DNA of 13,600 nucleotides from contig WALN01000063.1 of the NCBI GenBank assembly GCA_015522865.1, forward strand, positions 1 through 13,600. Direction: 5' to 3'. Below, piece by piece: positions 1 to 7,528 of this stretch (within the stretch, counting starts at the first letter, position 1; each line of letters starts with the position of its first letter). A program made the translations under genes and the position numbers. The notes under the pieces are model-generated. The model saw nothing but the letters and a program-made list of their open reading frames with translations, did no database searches and was not told where the DNA came from. The stretch is from Microcaldota archaeon (GTDB lineage: Archaea; Micrarchaeota; Micrarchaeia; Norongarragalinales; WALN01).

Positions 1-143
1 AAATAGAACAATAGCTGGGAAGATACACTAAGATAAGTTAATTACTATTAAACCAACTGACAATATTTATTTTCAACAACAGCGCGGTAGAAGTTCATAA
101 TTTTTACTTTTCATCTCGCCACAATAAGTTAACAGAACATAAA
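1..143. other. Upstream flank with no supported gene
   Basis: This is AT-rich sequence with no reading frame worth calling on either strand. One forward frame is open from the window edge to a TAA at 29-31, so it could be the last few codons of a gene starting outside the window, but nine codons are too few to judge. A T-rich run near 98-112 could act as a weak archaeal terminator for such a gene. That is speculative. Confidence 0.4.
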
Positions 144-148
144 TTGCG

Positions 149-161
149 AATATATTTAAAT
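149..161 (+). promoter_or_regulatory. TATA-like promoter of the M42 aminopeptidase gene
   Basis: The sequence aatatatttaaat sits about 26 bases before position 181, where transcription would be expected to start in archaea. That leaves a leader of roughly ten bases carrying a GGTGA ribosome binding site at 183-187, followed by ATG at 192. The box lies inside the extra codons of a longer TTG-initiated reading (from 144), which argues against that longer start. Confidence 0.6.
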
Positions 162-191
162 CTAAAAAGAGTGAGAAAAACAGGTGAGAGA

Positions 192-1229
192 ATGAAAGAG
201 CTGCTTAAAAATTTGTCAGAATTAGATGCCCCAACTGGAGATGAAGCGCAGGTTGCATCGTTTTTGGAAAACGAGTTTAAGGAAAATGGTTTTGAAGTGA
301 AGAGAGATTTAATAGGGAATGTAATTGCGAGGAAGGGCAAGGGAAGGAAAGTTATGATTGCAGCGCATATGGACGAGGTCGCACTTGCAATTACCTCAAT
401 TACAAAAGATGGGCTGCTTCATTTTGCAAAAGTTGGCGGTATTTATGACGCGGTATTGGCAAATACAAGAGTCAAGGTGCACGCAGATAATGGAACAATT
501 CCCGGGGTTGTGGGAATAAAACCACCGCATATGATGAAAGAAGAAGAGCTGAAGAAAGTTATTGAACACGAACATCTGCTTATAGATATCGGAGCCCAGA
601 GCAAAGAGGAAGCAGAGAAGCTGGGGGTAAAAACAGGCACGCTTGTAAATTATGACTCAAAATTCTCAGAAGCTGCCGGGGAAAGAGTTATTGGAAAGGC
701 GTTGGACAACAGAGCTGGCTGCGCAATATTAGCACAAATAGCAAGAGAGATTGGAGAGCCGAATTGCGAATTAATTTTAGTTGGAACTGTGAGGGAAGAA
801 ACCGGCTTGTTCGGAGCAATGACTTCAACCTACGGGATTGAGCCTGACTTTGCTATTGCTGTTGACACTACTATTGCTTCGGGCGGGCCCGAGGTGCCTG
901 AGGATAAAGTTCCGATAAAAATGAATGGTGGGCCTGCAGTAACAATTATGGAAGGCTCTGGGAGGGGCTATATCGCAAGCAAAAAATTAATTGACTGGAT
1001 AGAAGAAGTTGCAAAAGAACACAAAATTTCTATACAGAGAGAGGTTGTTGAAGGCGGAGCAACAGACGCTTCCAGGATGCAGTACTCAAAAATAGGCGTG
1101 CTAACTGCGTCTATTGGAGTACCAACGCGCTACCTACATTCTCCAAGCGAACTTCTGGATATGAGAGATTTGGTTGCGGCAAAGGACTTGGTAAAATATT
1201 TAGCGAATGAATTCAAAAATTACAAATAG
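192..1229 (+). CDS. M42 family metallo-aminopeptidase (TET/deblocking aminopeptidase type)
   Basis: This 345-residue cytoplasmic enzyme is predicted to remove N-terminal amino acids from peptides using two metal ions. Family members usually form dodecameric tetrahedral particles. The M42 metal and catalytic set is complete and in order: H59 and D61 in AAHMDE, D172 in ALDNRAG, E202 (general base) and E203 in REETGLFG, D225 in AVDTT, and H316 in RYLHSPSE. The length matches the family (about 340-360). I chose the ATG at 192 because GGTGA at 183-187 is correctly spaced and because the promoter box overlaps the longer alternative from the TTG at 144. Relatives are sometimes labelled endoglucanase CelM, but the sequence supports peptidase. 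Substrate preference (acidic, basic or neutral residues) cannot be read from sequence. It probably acts with the M24 peptidase downstream in peptide breakdown. Confidence 0.93.
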   Translation: MKELLKNLSELDAPTGDEAQVASFLENEFKENGFEVKRDLIGNVIARKGKGRKVMIAAHMDEVALAITSITKDGLLHFAKVGGIYDAVLANTRVKVHADNGTIPGVVGIKPPHMMKEEELKKVIEHEHLLIDIGAQSKEEAEKLGVKTGTLVNYDSKFSEAAGERVIGKALDNRAGCAILAQIAREIGEPNCELILVGTVREETGLFGAMTSTYGIEPDFAIAVDTTIASGGPEVPEDKVPIKMNGGPAVTIMEGSGRGYIASKKLIDWIEEVAKEHKISIQREVVEGGATDASRMQYSKIGVLTASIGVPTRYLHSPSELLDMRDLVAAKDLVKYLANEFKNYK

Positions 1230-1238
1230 CGCTCAAGA

Positions 1239-1248
1239 AAATATAAAT
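1239..1248 (+). promoter_or_regulatory. TATA-like promoter of the MFS-like gene (leaderless start)
   Basis: The box aaatataaat begins ten bases after the M42 stop codon and is centred about 27 bases before the ATG at 1271. No ribosome binding site lies between them. Transcription is therefore expected to start at or next to the ATG, giving a leaderless mRNA. Confidence 0.6.
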
Positions 1249-1270
1249 AGGAAATTGTCCTTATAGCAAT

Positions 1271-1852
1271 ATGCGGAAAGAACTTAGAGTGCTTCTATTT
1301 TCATCTGGTTTGTTTCTCTTAGCCGGCGGGTTATTTGGTCCCATCTACGCAGTATTTGTTAAGAACATTGGCGGAGATCTATTAACTGCAGGAGGGGCAT
1401 ACAGCGCATTTGCAATCTGCGCCGGCCTGTTGGTATTTCTTATAAGTAAATGGGAAGATAGATATAAATATCAGGAAAGGTTGGTCGTGCTTGGATTCGC
1501 CCTAAGGAGCACTGGTTTCTTTGGCTATTTATTGATCCAGACACCGATAGATTTGCTAATAGTGCAAATAATTTTAGGTATTGGAGAGGCAGTTGAAGCG
1601 CCTGCTTACGACGGGCTGTATTCTAAATATCTGGATAAGGGAAAATTTGCATCTGAATGGGGAGATTGGGAAGCAATGAACTATATTGTAACAGGAATTT
1701 CCGCAGCAGTTGGTGGCTTTTTGGCAGCAGTTTATGGATTCAGGCTCTTGTTCGTAGTAATGTTCGTGCTTTCAATGTTGGGGTTAATGATTTCTGCATT
1801 GTTGATTGTCTGGAGAGAATACAAACAGTCGCTGGCCCGGTATTTCTCATAA
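1271..1852 (+). CDS. Half-sized MFS-like membrane transporter (six predicted helices)
   Basis: This 193-residue integral membrane protein has six predicted transmembrane segments at roughly residues 6-28, 38-58, 70-90, 93-112, 134-155 and 157-182. It resembles one six-helix half of a major facilitator transporter, with a short charged loop after helix 2 (about 60-69) and a longer polar loop between helices 4 and 5. A complete MFS protein has about 400 residues and 12 helices. No second half follows: the stop is 19 bases before the next gene, which belongs to a different family. This is therefore either a genuine half transporter that would have to dimerise, or a relic. It has its own promoter and probably shares a transcript with the M24 peptidase, which would fit export or import of a peptide-derived substrate, but the substrate is unknown. 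Confidence 0.75.
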   Translation: MRKELRVLLFSSGLFLLAGGLFGPIYAVFVKNIGGDLLTAGGAYSAFAICAGLLVFLISKWEDRYKYQERLVVLGFALRSTGFFGYLLIQTPIDLLIVQIILGIGEAVEAPAYDGLYSKYLDKGKFASEWGDWEAMNYIVTGISAAVGGFLAAVYGFRLLFVVMFVLSMLGLMISALLIVWREYKQSLARYFS

Positions 1853-1857
1853 CAATA

Positions 1858-1867
1858 GGGGTGGTGA
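1858..1867 (+). promoter_or_regulatory. Ribosome binding site that fixes the M24 peptidase start
   Basis: GGGGTGGTGA ends four bases before the ATG at 1872. A longer in-frame start at 1806 would overlap the end of the MFS-like gene by 47 bases and lacks a comparable site, so the ATG at 1872 is preferred. Confidence 0.75.
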
Positions 1868-1871
1868 AAAA

Positions 1872-2870
1872 ATGTTTCTGGATTTAAAAGAAAAAATTAG
1901 AAAAACGCAAAAGCAAATGGTGAAGGAGGGGGTTGGAGGCATTCTAACTGATGATGTTTATTTTCTCGGAGGGATTGAGGATGGAGTAATGCTAATCCCG
2001 GAAAAAGGCAGAGCAGAAATTTTTATTTCTCCGCTTTCAATAGGGACGTACGAAGAGTTCATAAAAAAAGAAAGATTGAAATTAAGGGCGCTTTCGAGAA
2101 AAACAATAGTTAGGCAGGTTGAGAATTTTGAAAAAGTCGGAGTTGATGAAGAAAAAATTTCCGCCGCGAGATTAGAGCGCTTCAAAAAAGAAACAAAAAA
2201 AACTAAATTTGTAAATTTCAGCAGTGGGCTGCAAAAAATAAAATCAATAAAAACAAACAAGGAAATTGAAGCAATAAGAAAAGCAAATGAAAGAACAAAG
2301 GAAATAATCGAAAAAGTGAACAAAGAAAAAAGCGAAGTGGAAATAAAAAATGATGTAGAAAAAATGAGCCTGCAAAAAAACTATGAGCCCGGCTTCTTCA
2401 TCGTGGCAGCTGGGAAACATTCCTCATTTCCGCATCACTTCGCAAGAGATGTCCCTGCAAAAAACAAAAATTTGCTGATAGACGCAGGGGTACGATACAA
2501 AAAATACTGGGCGGATGTAAGCAGGTGTTTTAACTTAAGGGAAAAACAGAAGAGAGAGTATGAAATACTGAAAGAAATATTCTGGGAAATTGTTGATTTT
2601 ATAACTATTGGGGCGAGCGCAGCAGATGTGCAGAAATTCGCGCAGAAAATACTCTCGAAAAAATTGAAAAAACTGCCGCATGCAATTGGGCATGGTGTGG
2701 GGACAGAAATACATGAGGCGCCTTTCTTTTATGAAAAAAGCAAAGCAAAGATAGAAAGAAACATTGTGTTTGCAATAGAACCTGCACTCTATAGAAAAAA
2801 TTACGGGCTGAGATATGAAAATGTATTAGTGATGAAAAACAAGCCGGAGATTATTGACGGAATAGCTTAA
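1872..2870 (+). CDS. M24 family metallopeptidase (Xaa-Pro aminopeptidase/prolidase type)
   Basis: This 332-residue cytoplasmic enzyme is predicted to cleave at proline-containing N-termini or dipeptides. It has an N-terminal creatinase-like domain (about 1-125) and a C-terminal pita-bread catalytic domain (about 130-332). All five di-metal ligands of family M24 are visible: D204 in LIDAG, D215 in WADVSR, H274 in IGHGVG, E303 in AIEPALY and E316 in RYENVLV. H188 in FPHH and H281 in IHEAP match the substrate-side histidines of the family. The closest activity (Xaa-Pro aminopeptidase, Xaa-Pro dipeptidase or relative) cannot be separated by eye. It is 19 bases downstream of the MFS-like gene and has a strong ribosome binding site, which suggests co-transcription. 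The protein is very lysine- and glutamate-rich in the linker region. Confidence 0.92.
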   Translation: MFLDLKEKIRKTQKQMVKEGVGGILTDDVYFLGGIEDGVMLIPEKGRAEIFISPLSIGTYEEFIKKERLKLRALSRKTIVRQVENFEKVGVDEEKISAARLERFKKETKKTKFVNFSSGLQKIKSIKTNKEIEAIRKANERTKEIIEKVNKEKSEVEIKNDVEKMSLQKNYEPGFFIVAAGKHSSFPHHFARDVPAKNKNLLIDAGVRYKKYWADVSRCFNLREKQKREYEILKEIFWEIVDFITIGASAADVQKFAQKILSKKLKKLPHAIGHGVGTEIHEAPFFYEKSKAKIERNIVFAIEPALYRKNYGLRYENVLVMKNKPEIIDGIA

Positions 2871-2871
2871 T

Positions 2872-3051
2872 TTATCCATGTACTCTAAGACCGGGAAGAG
2901 AGGGCAGTAGCTTAATTAAAATAGCCGCGCCCAATGCTATGAGAATTGCATAAAGAGAAAACCCGAGTATAAGTATAAATAGAAAGAAAACAAAAGCCGC
3001 TGCGATTGAGGAGTTGCCTCTCCATATATCTGAAGTTGAGGTGTCGCCCAT
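2872..3051 (-). CDS. Small hydrophobic membrane protein, family unknown
   Basis: This 59-residue reading frame starts at the ATG at 3051 and ends with a TAA one base past the convergent M24 stop. The first 17 residues are polar. Residues about 18-50 form one long hydrophobic stretch, enough for one long or two short membrane segments, followed by a short basic tail. I recognise no family. Three observations support a real gene. The frame is open across the whole gap, it encodes a clean polar-hydrophobic-basic pattern, and a TATA-like box lies 24 bases upstream of the ATG on the minus strand with no ribosome binding site, the same layout used by larger genes in this window. An in-frame TTG at 3057 is an alternative start. 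Short hydrophobic frames also occur by chance in AT-rich DNA, so this stays tentative. Confidence 0.5.
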   Translation of the reverse strand: MGDTSTSDIWRGNSSIAAAFVFFLFILILGFSLYAILIALGAAILIKLLPSLPGLRVHG

Positions 3052-3070
3052 GCTCAAATTATGCAGATAG

Positions 3071-3080
3071 AATATAAAAA
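3071..3080 (-). promoter_or_regulatory. TATA-like box for the small minus-strand membrane protein
   Basis: On the minus strand this reads TTTTTATATT, centred about 24 bases before the ATG at 3051, which fits a leaderless start. It is also part of a short inverted repeat (AATAT and ATATT arms), which is common in such AT-rich sequence. Confidence 0.4.
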
Positions 3081-3150
3081 TATTGGTGATTATGATACAA
3101 TCCGCTTGCTCTAAGGCAGTTTAAGTTTGGCAATTAACGTAGTAAAACTT

Positions 3151-3158
3151 TTTAAATA
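3151..3158 (+). promoter_or_regulatory. TATA box of the aminotransferase gene (leaderless start)
   Basis: The box tttaaata is centred 26 bases before the first of two consecutive ATG codons at 3180. There is no ribosome binding site in the interval, so transcription and translation probably begin together. The 128-base gap 3052-3179 carries this promoter and the divergent one of the small membrane protein. Confidence 0.65.
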
Positions 3159-3179
3159 AAAAAATATAAAAGCACTACT

Positions 3180-4382
3180 ATGATGTTTGCCAAAAGGGCC
3201 GCGTACATAAAATATGCAATACGAGATGTAGTCGAGGAAGCGAAGAAAGTTAAATCAAACGGCAAAGAAATTATCAACTTAAATATAGGGGATCCGCTGA
3301 AGTATGACTTTGAAACTCCGAAAATATTAAGAGATGCTTTGAAGAAGGCAGTTGATGAAGGATACAACTACTATGCGGATTCAATTGGGGAGAGAAGCAC
3401 AAGAGAAGCGATCGCATTCAAGGAAAAGGCGTTCAATGACGTTGAAACTGACCCGGAAAATATAATTATAGGCAATGGTGTCTCAGAAATAGTTTTTATG
3501 ATTTCTGCGGCCCTGCTTGGAAAAGGAGACGAGATCCTTGTTCCGAGCCCTTCCTACCCAATTTATATCACCTATCCAAAACTATTTGATGCAATACCAG
3601 TAGAGTATAAATGTATAGAAGAAGAAGGATGGGCGCCAGATGTTGAGGATATAAGGAGTAAAATCACCGAAAAAACAAAGGCAATAGTTATAATAAATCC
3701 AAACAATCCTACAGGCGCACTCTATGGCGAGAAAGTAGTAAAGCAAATAACAGATTTAGCCGCAGAGCATGATTTGGTTATTTTAAGCGATGAAATCTAC
3801 GACCACAACGTTTTGGAAGGAAAGTTTACAAGCACCGCAAAAATAACCGACTATCCAATAATCGGCCTTAATGGTATTTCAAAATCGTATATGGCAACTG
3901 GTTGGAGATTAGGTTATATGTATCTCGCAAACCCAGATGACAGGATGCTGCGCCTGAAAGAGGAAGTTGCAAAAGTTGCAAGAGCTCGTCTATGCGCAAA
4001 CACCCCGGTACAAAAAGCATCCGAAGCATTATTTCTAAAAGAGCCGCTTGATTTCAAAGAAGTAAATAAAAAATACAGAGAAAGAAGGGATTTTCTTTTT
4101 AAGAGATTCAATGAAATCGAGGGGATTTCAACGCAAAAGCCAAAGGCGGCATTTTACATATTTCCAAAATTAGACCTGGAAGGAAAATTAAAGAGAGTTT
4201 TTGGAAATGACAAGGAATTCGTTTATGAGTTGCTATGGAAAACAGGGGTTTTGACTGTTTTTGGTTCTGGATTCGGAGAATGTGGAAAATCACATTTTAG
4301 AGCTGTTTATCTGCCAGAGCTGGAAATGCTTAAAAAAGCTACTGACCTCATAGAAAAATTCATCGGCGAGAAAATTAAGTAA
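3180..4382 (+). CDS. Class I/II PLP-dependent aminotransferase (alanine aminotransferase-like)
   Basis: This 400-residue cytoplasmic enzyme transfers an amino group from an amino acid to a 2-oxo acid through pyridoxal phosphate. Fold-type I landmarks are present: the NPNNPTG motif with N176, SDEIYD with D204 (pairs with the cofactor ring nitrogen), ISKSYMATGWRLGY with the Schiff-base lysine K235, and R374 in HFRAVYL for substrate carboxylate binding. The length is normal for the family. The overall pattern, including the long N-terminal segment and IGDPLKYDFETP, resembles archaeal alanine or broad-specificity aminotransferases, but aspartate or aromatic specificity cannot be excluded. It has its own promoter, and the next gene also has its own, so it is probably monocistronic. 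Next to two peptidases it would fit amino-acid catabolism. Confidence 0.92.
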   Translation: MMFAKRAAYIKYAIRDVVEEAKKVKSNGKEIINLNIGDPLKYDFETPKILRDALKKAVDEGYNYYADSIGERSTREAIAFKEKAFNDVETDPENIIIGNGVSEIVFMISAALLGKGDEILVPSPSYPIYITYPKLFDAIPVEYKCIEEEGWAPDVEDIRSKITEKTKAIVIINPNNPTGALYGEKVVKQITDLAAEHDLVILSDEIYDHNVLEGKFTSTAKITDYPIIGLNGISKSYMATGWRLGYMYLANPDDRMLRLKEEVAKVARARLCANTPVQKASEALFLKEPLDFKEVNKKYRERRDFLFKRFNEIEGISTQKPKAAFYIFPKLDLEGKLKRVFGNDKEFVYELLWKTGVLTVFGSGFGECGKSHFRAVYLPELEMLKKATDLIEKFIGEKIK

Positions 4383-4405
4383 TTTTGCAAAATGCTAATT
4401 TCTTT

Positions 4406-4414
4406 TTTAAAATA
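4406..4414 (+). promoter_or_regulatory. TATA box of the DUF2070 gene; decides its start
   Basis: The box tttaaaata is centred about 24 bases before the ATG at 4434. An upstream in-frame ATG at 4392 would place this box inside the coding region, so 4434 is chosen. The preceding T-run (4401-4408) could also help terminate the aminotransferase transcript. Confidence 0.6.
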
Positions 4415-4433
4415 TCCGCTACTTATTATTAAT

Positions 4434-6314
4434 ATGAAAAAGGAAGTAAAAGAAAAGATAAAACGCGAGTATAAAATTGTAAAAAATAAGCTTAAAAAAA
4501 TAAGGGCACATATAAGAAAAAAGAAGAAATATGAGATACCATCGCCAGAAGAAAAAGCAGTCAACCTCACAAAGTATTCTTTTTCAGCTCCAAATTATAG
4601 AGTTGGTGTTGCCATTGCTCTGGTTATCGGTTTCTTGTTCTGGTTTGTAAATGGGCTGCTGAAGGAAAATTTTGCATCCGCCCTGATTTTTGGCAGTTCT
4701 GATGGGATTTTACTCGGGTCGATACCTGCTTTAATCGCAGCGGCCCTTGCCGCGTCTATTATTGGAAGAAAAGAATTCAAGATAAACTTCTCAAGGATGC
4801 TTATTCTCTCAAATGTCTCTCTTGCAATATATGGAATAACAACTATAACTGCAAATTTGTTAAAATCCGCATCAAATAGTATTTTTATAATCGGAAATAC
4901 CGCAATTTTCATTTTGTGGTTTATAGTACTTCTTGCAGTGCTGAATAAATTCCCAAAAGCTTTTATGTTATCGCTATTTCAGCCAGCTCTAAATCTCTCC
5001 TTCCTGGTTCTCTCTCATGGGTATGCTTCTATAGAAGCGAGCTCTCCGCTTCTCCTTATACTTAGGTTTGCTGTTTCTGTTGCTATTGCTCTGTTCTCAT
5101 TTGCTCTCTTCTTCTTTATAGTTAACTCTCCGACTAAAAGAAATTTGGGAATTAATGGATTCGAGGCATTTAGTTTGTTTTTAGCTCAGTGGCTCCACCG
5201 CGATAAGGGGCTGGAAAATGTGCTAAGCGAAATGGGAGAAAACGCAATAGTACCTATAAATGTTGTTGAGTTTAGATCTAAAAAAAATAGAACACCAAAA
5301 GCATTTTTCGTTATTCCATCTGTTCATTTTGGGCCTGTTGGAAATATCGGCGGGAGCGAATATCCATACTTAATAGCTAAGAAAATAAAAAAAGCAACTA
5401 ATGCGGAAACATTTGTATTTCATACCGCCGCAACGCATAATTTGAATCCTATCTACGCTTCAGATTATGAGAAAATATCAGAAGCTGCTCTAAAAATCAC
5501 AAGAAGAATAAGGAAATTCTCAGAAAGGAGCAGCATATTGGAAGCGCATAATGCTGCAAAAGCTTTAGGAATAACTGCGGGCGATTCAATAATTACAATA
5601 CTCAGCAGGGCGCCGGCAGCTACTGATGATATAGAAAACAGCGCGGGCGTCGCGTTAGAAGAGCAGATGAAAGTGAAGGGCTGGAAAAATGCATTCTTGG
5701 TGGAAGCCCACAATTCTTTTGCAGAAAATCATCATGCAGTAAATGCAAACTCCCCGGAATTCTTTGAATATGCAAATACTGTTGAAGAAATGAAAAAAAT
5801 GTCAAGTGGAAATTTAAAACTCGGTGTTGCGACGACACAGCTGAATATAGGGGAAGCATATGGAGTTGGGAGAGCGGGCTTAAAAGTTGCTGTTTTTGAG
5901 ATTGGAAAAGAGCGCGCTGCCTTGGTGCTAATAGATGCCAACAACATCGCAGTAAAAACATATGAAACGCTCATGTCAGAGCTCAAGAAAAAATTTGATT
6001 TTGTGGAAGTTTTAACTACAGATACGCATGCAGTAAATAGCTTGAGCAGAGTGCACAACCCAATAGACAAAAGAGCTGAAAAAATACTGAAGCGTAAAAT
6101 TATTGAAGCAGTAAGAAAAGCAGAAGGAGACACGGAAGAATGCACCGCAGGTTTTGGGAGCAGGCTGATAAACATAAAAGTGTTTGGCAGCAACAGGCAG
6201 TCAGAAATTATTTCGACAGTGAATTCAATCGTTGCTGTTGCAAGAATTATTGCTCCACTTATATTTATCGGAGCAGTTGTGCTTGCACTTATCTCTCTTG
6301 CGATAATAAAATAA
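4434..6314 (+). CDS. DUF2070 family membrane protein with a His-rich soluble domain
   Basis: This is a 626-residue archaeal protein of unknown function. Residues 1-55 are strongly basic. Six predicted membrane helices follow (about 57-74, 88-110, 118-140, 148-170, 174-193, 203-230), then a soluble domain of about 360 residues, and a final helix (about 599-624). The soluble domain carries the signature VHFGPVGNIGGSEYP (H298), then H330 and H335 in HTAATHN, H426 in VEAHNS, H433-H434, D530 and H532 in TDTHAVN, and H541 in VHNP. Assignment to DUF2070 is from memory of the PGVHPGPFG-type signature. The clustered His and Asp suggest a metal-dependent enzyme, but that is inference. Its 52-base gap to the GT4 gene suggests one operon and a role in envelope biogenesis. 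Its start is leaderless. Confidence 0.82.
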   Translation: MKKEVKEKIKREYKIVKNKLKKIRAHIRKKKKYEIPSPEEKAVNLTKYSFSAPNYRVGVAIALVIGFLFWFVNGLLKENFASALIFGSSDGILLGSIPALIAAALAASIIGRKEFKINFSRMLILSNVSLAIYGITTITANLLKSASNSIFIIGNTAIFILWFIVLLAVLNKFPKAFMLSLFQPALNLSFLVLSHGYASIEASSPLLLILRFAVSVAIALFSFALFFFIVNSPTKRNLGINGFEAFSLFLAQWLHRDKGLENVLSEMGENAIVPINVVEFRSKKNRTPKAFFVIPSVHFGPVGNIGGSEYPYLIAKKIKKATNAETFVFHTAATHNLNPIYASDYEKISEAALKITRRIRKFSERSSILEAHNAAKALGITAGDSIITILSRAPAATDDIENSAGVALEEQMKVKGWKNAFLVEAHNSFAENHHAVNANSPEFFEYANTVEEMKKMSSGNLKLGVATTQLNIGEAYGVGRAGLKVAVFEIGKERAALVLIDANNIAVKTYETLMSELKKKFDFVEVLTTDTHAVNSLSRVHNPIDKRAEKILKRKIIEAVRKAEGDTEECTAGFGSRLINIKVFGSNRQSEIISTVNSIVAVARIIAPLIFIGAVVLALISLAIIK

Positions 6315-6353
6315 GCATGCAAAGAGCAAACAAATAGGAGCATAGGGGACAAA

Positions 6354-6359
6354 GGGTGA
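6354..6359 (+). promoter_or_regulatory. Ribosome binding site of the GT4 gene
   Basis: GGGTGA lies seven bases before the ATG at 6367. The presence of a ribosome binding site, in contrast to the leaderless gene before it, supports translation from an internal position of a longer transcript. Confidence 0.65.
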
Positions 6360-6366
6360 AAATAAA

Positions 6367-7524
6367 ATGAGGATTGGTTTTTTCTCTGATACGTGGCTGC
6401 CAAATATAGATGGGGTAGTAGTGTCAATGATAAATTTCAGGGAAGAATTGGAGAAAAGGGGGGATAAAGTATATGTTTTTGCTCCGGGGACTGAAAAAGC
6501 GATAAATGAAAACAAAGACAAAGAGATCTTTCTTTTCAGAGCTCTAAAAATCCCGCCATACCCACAATACAAACTAGCTCTTTTCCCAATACGAGCAATA
6601 TCAAAAGCAAAAAGCAAAAAAATACAAATAGTACATTGCCATGGAATTGCTTCCATGGGGCTGGCTGCAATTGCAACTGCAAAGAGACTCAAGCTCCCAT
6701 TAGTTGGGACTTTCCATACAATGATACCGCTTGCAAGCAAAATTATAACTAAGTCAAAATTCGGACAGAAAATTTTGGGAAAGCTTGCGTGGAAAGCAGT
6801 CAGGGAATTTTATAGACCATTCAATTTAGTTATAACGCCAACACAAACAATAAAAAACATTTTAATTGAGAAGGGGGTGAGGAACAGAATAGAAGTTGTT
6901 TCGAACGGAGTTGACACTGATTTTTACAACACAAAAAAAGATGCGGAGTTGATGAGAAAGTTGCTGGGGATACCAAAAAGCAAAAAGATAGTTCTAATCT
7001 CATCGAGAATAAGCAAGGAAAAAAATATTGACGTGATAATAAAAGCAGCCCCTTATGTGCTGAAAAAAAATGATGTGATGTTTGTAGTGCAGGGCGGAGG
7101 GCCCGCGCTCAAAAGCTACATGCAGCTCGTCAAAAAGAAAAAGCTTGAAAAGTATTTTATTTTCACAGATTTCCTTCCAAAAAGAGAACTTCCATTTCTC
7201 TACAGAAGCAGTGACGTGTTTGTAACCGCATCAACATTTGAAACACAAGGACTTGTGATATTAGAAGCAATGGCATCTGGAAGAATTCCAATAGGGGCAA
7301 ATTCTCTTGCGATACCAGAGTTAATAAAAGAAGGGGAAAACGGATTCTTGTTTGAGCCTTTCAACACGAAGGAATGCGCTGAGAAAATAAACTATGCGCT
7401 AAACTTGAACAAACGAGAAAAAAGAAGAATTGAGGCAAATGCGAGAAAAACCGCGATGAATCATTCAATCAAAAAATCCACAAAGAAGTTAAGGGCTCTA
7501 TACAGAGAGCTTATAAAAAGGTGA
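6367..7524 (+). CDS. GT4 family glycosyltransferase (GT-B fold)
   Basis: This 385-residue enzyme is predicted to transfer a sugar from a nucleotide-sugar donor, probably at the inner face of the membrane. The N-terminal acceptor domain starts with RIGFFSDTWLPNIDGV, a pattern shared with mono-glucosyl- and mannosyl-lipid synthases, and has HCHG (90-93) and TFHT (115-118). The C-terminal donor domain has SNGVD (179-183), SSRISKEKN (212-220) and the EX7E motif with E292 and E300 in FETQGLVILEAMASG. The retaining mechanism follows from the family. Donor and acceptor cannot be read from sequence; a glycolipid acceptor is the best guess by resemblance. No membrane segments are seen. The stop overlaps the ribosome binding site of the GT2 gene, so the two are translationally linked. 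Confidence 0.92.
   Translation: MRIGFFSDTWLPNIDGVVVSMINFREELEKRGDKVYVFAPGTEKAINENKDKEIFLFRALKIPPYPQYKLALFPIRAISKAKSKKIQIVHCHGIASMGLAAIATAKRLKLPLVGTFHTMIPLASKIITKSKFGQKILGKLAWKAVREFYRPFNLVITPTQTIKNILIEKGVRNRIEVVSNGVDTDFYNTKKDAELMRKLLGIPKSKKIVLISSRISKEKNIDVIIKAAPYVLKKNDVMFVVQGGGPALKSYMQLVKKKKLEKYFIFTDFLPKRELPFLYRSSDVFVTASTFETQGLVILEAMASGRIPIGANSLAIPELIKEGENGFLFEPFNTKECAEKINYALNLNKREKRRIEANARKTAMNHSIKKSTKKLRALYRELIKR
7519..7524 (+). promoter_or_regulatory. Ribosome binding site of the GT2 gene, overlapping the GT4 stop
   Basis: AGGTGA includes the TGA stop of the GT4 gene and lies four bases before the ATG at 7529. A GTG at 7526 is in frame but too close to this site, so the ATG is preferred. 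Confidence 0.65.
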
Positions 7525-7528
7525 AGTG

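Noticed and set aside
144..191. TTG start adding 16 residues to the M42 aminopeptidase
   Set aside because: The extension contains the TATA-like promoter box and adds basic residues not expected in the family. The ATG at 192 has a proper ribosome binding site.
1806..1871. Extended N-terminus of the M24 peptidase starting at 1806
   Set aside because: It overlaps the MFS-like gene, has no ribosome binding site, and adds residues outside the family fold. The ATG at 1872 follows a strong GGTGA site.
4382..4393. Perfect 12-base palindrome ATTTTGCAAAAT just upstream of the DUF2070 promoter, as a possible operator
   Set aside because: In 13.6 kb of AT-rich DNA a few perfect 12-base palindromes are expected by chance, and no second copy was seen near another promoter.
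5732..6427. A 231-codon minus-strand frame opposite the end of the DUF2070 gene, and another at 6225-6740
   Set aside because: Both overlap well-supported genes with recognisable motifs on the plus strand, lack promoter or ribosome binding signals, and have shadow-like composition.
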